From positions 646,793-710,792 of the forward strand of contig CM007317.1 in assembly GCA_000333855.2 (NCBI GenBank): a stretch of DNA of 64,000 nt, given 5' to 3'. Positions 57,751 to 64,000 of this stretch are shown one piece after another. Each line of letters opens with the position of its first letter. The stretch's first letter is position 1. The stretch comes from Endotrypanum monterogeii. Its lineage: Eukaryota; Euglenozoa; Kinetoplastea; Trypanosomatida; Trypanosomatidae. The notes under the pieces were generated by a model. It made no database searches and was not told where the DNA came from. It saw only the letters and a list, made by a program, of their open reading frames with translations. A program made the position numbers and the translations under genes.

Positions 57751-58322
57751 CTTGACCTATAGGGCGGTTGCTCGCTCCTGAAAGTCATGCTGTGAAGGTG
57801 TGCCCTCTTTTTCTCTTCAAAATTCTGTGCTGTGCGGAGTTGGGGTGAACGAAAAGAGGAGGACATATGCAACTATGATCCGTCATAGTAGTTTCGAGGA
57901 TATTCTGTACTTTGGAATACTCGCGGGCATCGCGCTTTCAAAGAAAAAGAAATGCTGTTGGGTCGACGCGAAGTGAGAGGTGTGAGTGATCTCGTCAGGA
58001 AGGTGCCATACAGCGCTCGCGATGGGAGGGGGGAGTCTTGTGGGCGGCATACCCACACAAAAATGGAGGCGTTTGTCTTCATAACATTTTTTTCATCTTG
58101 TGTATGCCTCGCCTCTTTTTTTTTTTGCTCAAATCATCTCCCCTTCCGGTGTCTGTCTATGGGCCCCGTTTTTTTTTTTTTTGCGAACACCACCTTTTAA
58201 TTTGCTTGTTTCTTCCGCATATTCTCCCCTCCCCCTCTTGTCGGTTTTACACCTCACGCTCTGGAAGCAGATCCCTGCTATTTTATTATTTATGTTTTCT
58301 TTCCCAACCCTCAATAATCGAC

Positions 58323-58345
<23 letters not shown>
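58323..58345. repeat. TA dinucleotide repeat
   Basis: About 11 TA units, extended by TGTATATATGTA. Confidence 0.95.
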
Positions 58346-58353
<8 letters not shown>

Positions 58354-59515
58354 GTAGATTTAAATTTCAATGTATGTATTTTTTTAAAAAAAAACTATGT
58401 GTGTATTTGTGCTGTTTGTAGTGTGTGGTAGTCGACGAGAAAGAGGGGAAAACAAACGAGTAAGCAGAGGGTGTGACTGGGAGAAAACAGGTGTGGGAGG
58501 AATCATTTCAGTACAAACATCATCTTCATAATCAAAATCATGTCACATCTTCTTTTTTTGTTGTAAATTTTTGTTTGGTGGAGAGGTACAGCACATATGG
58601 GAAACTTGCCGTATACGGTTGCATAACACTCTGCATCCCCTCCATTCTATTTTGTGTTTCACAAATTGCTTGTTTCTGAAGAAGAGGGGCATCCGAGATT
58701 GTTCACCCTTTTCTTAGCTCACTTACCGATAGGAGGCGACTGGGAAGAGGAGGATCGTTTTTTTTTTTCCAGCTTTGGAAAAATCTGTGGTGTTTTTCCT
58801 ACTCAGCTGGCCCCTCCCCTTTTCTCTAGCCCGCTTGATCTCTAGCTGAGTACAGTTTTCCCCTCCTTCCCCTCTATTTTTTTTCTTGTTTGTTCGCACA
58901 GTGCACCAGATGCCCCAAAGCAGTGTCTGCGCACGCCTTCGCCGACCATTACTTCGAAAAATATTATCTCCGTTGAAGGTGGCAGGCGGCAGAGCGCGTC
59001 ACAGGCATATGCTATCGTTGTGAAACGAGGGTGGCTGGGAATCCCTCCCCTTGCTCACCACTGATGGCTACCTGAAGGCAGGCAACAACAAAAGCCATGT
59101 GAACTGTGTCTTTGCGAGTGCGTCGGTAGTACTCAGTGGTTCACTCACGGGCCTGGTGGATCAATACTGGTGTGTGTTTGGGTGTTGTTTGCCGCAGCGC
59201 TGAAGGCTCCACAGCTTTTGAAATGCTAATGGATGCGTTGATGTGTTTCTCCTCGCAATATCATTTGCTTTTCATAGCTGTGTGAACCTGGCCTAGCGAC
59301 TGGTGCGCATACATAACTCGGAGGATTCGAGTAATGCCCTCGCGTACATGTCCCTCGACCGCAAGAATATAGGGGGATACCCATATCAGCCGCATGATGA
59401 GTTTGCGGTCAGTCTCTGAGAGGGGGCTGCGATGATTTCCTCTGGGGAGCTGATAACCAAGCATGCATCTTCCCCGCTGTTCTTCATACAAGGTGATGTG
59501 CGAGCTCATCATCTA

Positions 59516-59540
59516 ATATATATATATATATATATATATA
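59516..59540. repeat. TA dinucleotide repeat
   Basis: About 12 TA units in the gene-poor 3' stretch. Confidence 0.95.
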
Positions 59541-60060
59541 GATGTAAAAAAATGAAAGGTGGTCAGGCTGGGGAGGCAGGCCGTATTATGCGAGGATTCA
59601 GGGCACCTACAGGGCACGAAATACAGGCTCTCACGGTCTCATCGGAGATTCCACTCCCACTAGTGACTCCAAGGGGGGGGGGTGGGGGGGCGGCGGCAGC
59701 GGCTAGAGGAGTGCGACTGATCGGCAGGGAGTTCAAGGAGATCTCGTAATCTTGTCTCTTTGTGTCTGCATACACGCTACAGTTCACAGTGCGCTGGTCT
59801 GATTTCGATCTTGCGTACATGGGAAAAAAAATTATCGGGTCCAGGGATTCACCAGAATATAGGCCGCATCGCCGTATGACAGACGACGCCTGATGAACAA
59901 GAAGAATTTGGCTCTGCCGACAATCATGTCGCGAGCAGATGTCAAGGAAACAGTCGGGCTTTTTTCTTTTTTCGACTGGGGTGGGTGACAGTTCAGAAAG
60001 AGCATTGTTTCTGCCGGTGGGTTCGTAGCTTACTGTACAGTCGAGGAGTGGCGAGGGGGC

Positions 60061-60471
60061 ATGAGGGCTTCCGTGTGGTGGACATGTCGATGCGGAGCGT
60101 CAGCACAGTCGCGAGCTCGTGGTAGGTCTGACGTGCAAGGGGGGAGGCCTGTCCGCTTGCTTCAGAGGTACGTACCGGTATGGTGTCTCACCTCAGCAGA
60201 CAGAGCGGGGTCGTATATGGATGATCTATTGAGGTTGGGGAATCATCACTATAAAGTCTTCGACGACTGTGGTGTTGTCACGAACCAAGTGATGCGAGCT
60301 CTCAAATTCTCGAATACAGTCCTTGGGCAAGTTCCAATGGATCCATTGGAGGTTCGCTGCGTGTTGCCGTTTGGCGCGTGGGAGGCAGGGAATGGAGTGG
60401 TGGCAGGAGAAGGATGCACGGTGCAGGTGGCTGGAAATACATGGGTAGGAAATGCTATGCTGATGCTTTAG
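60061..60471 (+). CDS. Doubtful ORF, 136 aa
   Basis: The longest ATG-to-stop frame in the last 8.6 kb. The second half has mixed composition (MDDLLRLGNHHYKVFDDCGV), but the first half is Arg/Trp/Cys-rich, no pyrimidine tract precedes it closely, and I recognise no family. It is recorded only because nothing better covers the stretch. Confidence 0.15.
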   Translation: MRASVWWTCRCGASAQSRARGRSDVQGGRPVRLLQRYVPVWCLTSADRAGSYMDDLLRLGNHHYKVFDDCGVVTNQVMRALKFSNTVLGQVPMDPLEVRCVLPFGAWEAGNGVVAGEGCTVQVAGNTWVGNAMLML

Positions 60472-61985
60472 CGTGTTCCCTACATAAGTTGCATGAGAGG
60501 TCGTTGAGGCTCCAGTCAGAGTCCCAGCCTTCTTTTACGAGCGCACGAAGACAGGCCGCTGCCGACCGGGGGGTAGGTGGGAGGGGAGCAGGTACTGAGT
60601 GTCACCATCAACAAGTCATTCGAGAAAATCTGAGCTGCTCCATAGAATTAGCACAGATCAGAACACTCTCTTCCCTCGGTATGGCTGTTGGCATGCCCGA
60701 GGTTGTGGAGCTGGTACATGTTCAAGGATTTCCCCCTTCACTAGCCATGAGCAGTAACACAGACGCAGAGGTGGTGGAGTCACGCCCCCCCACCTTTCTC
60801 CCCCCTCCTCCCCCCTCGCTGAGAGCGTAGGCCACACACAGTTGCAATTTTTTTACCCGATGTATTTCAGAAGACACAAAAGAGGGCATTGAGAGCTCTC
60901 GATACAGAACATTCAGTTATTGGAACGTGCAGATGGGATGAAGTATGGCTGCGGTGTGAGGCTTACACACACACTCGGTGATGGTGGTGGTACTGCTGAT
61001 AGTTCCTTAGCCAAGCAGTGAATGAAAGAAGTTAGTCATCCGCCTCCTATCACGATGCTCTGACTTTTAAAACAAACAAACAACAAAAAAGAATTGCTGC
61101 GGATCGTTTGATCCCTGCGACAATCGGGTTCTCGTAACGATCTAATAGAGGCTCGATGCATGTCTCTCAGTTGAGGTTCACACCTATTAGGGTTTGATTA
61201 TCTCGCCGACAACGCGCGATGAAGCACACAGTTTCGTATTCAGAGTCGAGAATAAGCTGAGCAAATCTCGCGCTTTCTTCACTGGGGCTCACTGGGGTGT
61301 ATGGCCCATGGGTGGGCAATCACAAGCATCATTGCTGAGGCTGAATACTGCGGTCACAGTTGGTATTGCTCCCCTAGGCATTTATTTCTTGTCTTCTCTC
61401 CAGGGGGAAAGAGGTGACATGCTAACTGCAGACTGATATGCATATCCACGGCTCTAGAAGGGTTCTCGGCTGCGGCGCATACGAAAAAAAAAAAAAAAGA
61501 TGCCGCAGATGCTGCACGCTGCGTGACGTGTTTTTCCAGGCGAAGTTGACGAGCGACACCGCAGCTTTCGACGTGTCTTGATTTGATGTCGGCCTGCTGC
61601 ACTGCTGAAGTTCGTGTTTTCATGGCGGCAGCACGGAAAATGGGGACTCGCGTGAAGGCTCACAACTTTGGCTGTGTGGTTGTGTGTGTATGTGTGCGGG
61701 ACTGAGGATGGCTTCCATATATAAAGTTTATTTCTCCATGGAGAGTGGCGAGGTGTATTCACACATTCAGGCATCAAAGCGAATTCTTCACAATGGGTGG
61801 TCCCCTCGGATCTCTGTGAATTGGTGAAGTGATAAAAAATCCTGTTTGCTCTAATGTTGTTGTGACTGTGGAGCATATATGGGATTGAACATATTGTACC
61901 CCCCTTCTGCCTCCTCCTAGAGTCGAGCCGACCGAGAGCAGCGCTCTTGCGACCTCATGGTCTTCACATACACCCCGAGGGCATA

Positions 61986-62156
61986 ATGGGGGCGCCATCT
62001 TTTCGTGAAGAGGGGGAGGTCACTGTGGTCTCGCAACAGCACTTCGTTTATAGCTTAGCGCTAGTGGAGGGGTTTGAGGCAACAGTTACGGATCCCCCCC
62101 CCCCTCCAGTGCTCACCTATGAGTCATGCACTGCGCACACAACAGGTGAAACATAA
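61986..62156 (+). CDS. Candidate small ORF, 56 aa
   Basis: It begins MGAPSFREEGE about 65 bases after a very good acceptor (TACCCCCCTTCTGCCTCCTC then TAG at 61,920). A 9-codon ATG frame lies between the acceptor and this start. The frame ends in TAA. The Gly at position 2 would allow N-myristoylation, but the rest gives no family. Chance is a real possibility. Confidence 0.2.
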   Translation: MGAPSFREEGEVTVVSQQHFVYSLALVEGFEATVTDPPPPPVLTYESCTAHTTGET

Positions 62157-64000
62157 AAAAAAAGGGTTAGGTGTGCCCTACGTGGACATTGGCGGGATAT
62201 GATGCTTGCCGGGGAAGGGGAGAGAGGCAAGACCGCTGTGGCGATCGACTACGGTACGTTTGCCCACATCGCTGAAGTATTTCAGTGGTATTAGAGGCAT
62301 CGGGCTGTGTGTGTGTGTGTGTGTGGGGTATGCCCTCTGTGTGGATGAGTCACAGAAAACAAGAACAGCCACATGTGAAGATTTCTACTATACCGGAGTA
62401 GTCCCGCTTCTGTCACTCCTCAAGATGGCCTCTTGAGACCGATTTGGAGGATGGGGAAGAGAGCTATTTCTGGGGTGGTCAACAGACCGAAGGCTCGTCT
62501 ACCGTCATTCTGATGTTTTTTTTTTTTCAGTGCTAAAGCTGTACATAACTGCAACACCCAGGCCAGAAAACACATCGGGGCTGATTGCGGAGTAAGTAGG
62601 CAGGCGTGTCACTGAAGAAGTGAGTTGCACAGAGAGTGAGGGTGCGGGGATGTGTGAAGCAGCTGGTGAGTGTTGATAGACGACGCACGATCAGCACAAA
62701 GGCGTTCCCATTCGGCCCCATTTCCCTACAAAATAGTCCTCCAGGATTTTCCAAGACATCACGGAACAAGAAGGTATGTTTTCTAGTAAAGAGAATTTAT
62801 AGGTTTGTCTGTGTGTGTGTGTCGTTGCATAAAAAAAAATCTCTTCGTGTCTGCTTCTCTTGCATATTTTTTTTTTTTCATTTTTTGCACTTCACCTTTC
62901 CCCCTGTCTCCGTTGTTTTTTATATTGATGCTTCACACTTCGATTGCAGCTTCCCTTGCTCTTCTCCTTTTTTTTTTTTTTAATGCTGTTGCCTTTTGAC
63001 TTCTTTTCTGCTGTGCACAGATTTTTTTGACGCGATTCGTTAAATTATTATTATTATTTTCTATATTCCATTCGATGTTGTCTTTTTTTTTTGATTTCCT
63101 TCTGCGTCCTGTCGCTTTCTTTTGCTGTTTTTTTTTCATCGCTTTGCATTTTTTGTGCATTGATCTTTTAAAAAATTCTTCTTTCGGTTTCTCGCATATT
63201 TTGCGGCGGTAGTTCCACTGTACTCATAGTTTCCCCTGCGCACACGCCATTTCAGGGGTAGCCATCAATGAAAAGGGTTGTAACACTGTTCGTGCTCTCA
63301 CCTTTTCTGCCTCACATATATGAATATAAATATATCTTTCCTGGAGCATTATTTTTTTTTCCGTTTGTGTCAGGTGCGTTGTTTCCTCAGCTTTACGTGT
63401 ACTTATGACCACCTATTCGAACCTAAAAAAAAGGAGGGTTTTTCTCCCACTCTCTCTCTCACTCTCTATTTATATGTTTCATATTGTGTGTGTGTGTGTG
63501 TTGTATGACATGAAAGTGCAGGTGTATGATGACACACTGTTTTTAAGCCCTTCGCTTCTGCTTGCTGACCAATTGCAAATGAAGGGAAGCAGAGTGTGGG
63601 CAACACGCGGTGTGCGTTGGAGCATGGGAAGAGAGGGGGTGGGAAGGATGCGAGATATTTGTCAACGATGCCCATATATATATATATCTCCCAGTTAATT
63701 TGTGCACTGAGGAGGGGCAGAAGTATTGCAAAGGTTTATCGGAGCTGCGTGACTCCTGTATCGTTCCGCTTTTCTCGGGCTTCTCTACGATGTCTCCGTT
63801 CCATTTTTCTAACCGCTTCCCCTCTCTCCATCGTGTGGAAGGAGCATATACTCTCTTTTCCCTCTTCTTCTTCGGTTAGGGGAAAGGTGTGTGTGCACAC
63901 CCACTCATCTACCTCCCGCGAGAAGCGTGAGAGGCCTGGAAAAGAAAACCGCCATAACCGGTGTTTCATCAGCTCCTCTGTGCGCGGCCGGCCGCTCTTG

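Larger units (their letters stand above)
55400..64000. other. Gene-poor stretch, 8.6 kb, to the window end
   Basis: No recognisable gene on either strand. It holds GT (55,694-55,720) and TA repeats (58,323-58,345 and 59,516-59,540), G and T runs (G12 at 55,723-55,734; T17/G14 at 56,427-56,457), poly-pyrimidine tracts and many frames under 140 codons. The longest ATG frame is 136 codons at 60,061-60,471 without a good acceptor. Candidates with an acceptor are 57,454-57,750 and 61,986-62,156, listed separately. No tRNA, 5S, snRNA or SL RNA gene is recognised. Confidence 0.55.

Noticed and set aside
38893..59190. TGA used as a sense codon in this genome
   Set aside because: Intact genes (POLD1, ISWI, MIF, prefoldin-like) end in TGA at the expected protein ends, so the standard code holds; the two frames with internal TGA are more simply relics or chance.
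1..64000. CRISPR arrays, insertion sequences, bacterial operons
   Set aside because: No spaced direct repeats or transposase genes are seen, and the genome organisation is kinetoplastid.

Overview
The window is nuclear DNA of a kinetoplastid flagellate, most likely a trypanosomatid. Four things seen in the sequence support this. No gene needs an intron. Genes lie in long same-strand blocks. A pyrimidine tract and AG (the trans-splicing acceptor signal) sits shortly before most start codons. The gene content (ISWI, DNA polymerase delta, DYRK, PIG-A, a MIF homologue, and CAMK with EF-hands) fits the group. Coding GC is near 50-55%, below Leishmania, and intergenic DNA is long and rich in TA, GT and homopolymer tracts. 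I cannot name the genus.

Layout. A plus-strand block (about 1-35,971) carries: the 3' part of a DNAAF5/HEATR2-like dynein assembly factor, cyclophilin, a prefoldin-like protein, a sliding-clamp-fold protein (Rad1-like), an unknown protein, PIG-A, a ThiI-cysteine desulfurase fusion, a small unknown protein, DNA polymerase delta catalytic subunit, ISWI, a 4.1-kb gene-free stretch with a 361-bp duplication around an assembly gap, a CAMK-type kinase with EF-hand-like repeats, a TPR protein, an 896-aa helical-repeat protein and a MIF-family protein. A minus-strand block (about 47,200-36,354) carries, in transcription order: a small ORF, a membrane-anchored DOT1-like methyltransferase, a DCAF1/VprBP homologue and a HAE/PCxxC deaminase related to bacterial toxin-type deaminases. 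A second plus block (48,284-55,399) carries a derlin, a HAD-like protein, a PUB-like protein and a DYRK kinase. It is followed by 8.6 kb with no recognisable gene.

Block borders. The convergent strand switch (about 35,972-36,353) is a likely termination zone. The divergent one (about 47,201-48,283), with GT- and G-rich stretches, is a likely Pol II initiation zone for both flanking blocks.

Most unusual items: the ThiI-desulfurase fusion with a shortened desulfurase domain, the deaminase at the convergent strand switch, an RRM-like insertion in ISWI, and a DOT1-fold methyltransferase with N-terminal membrane segments. As is usual for kinetoplastids, neighbouring genes do not form functional operons, so context says little about shared pathways. 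Family assignments were made by eye from motifs; no database search was run.
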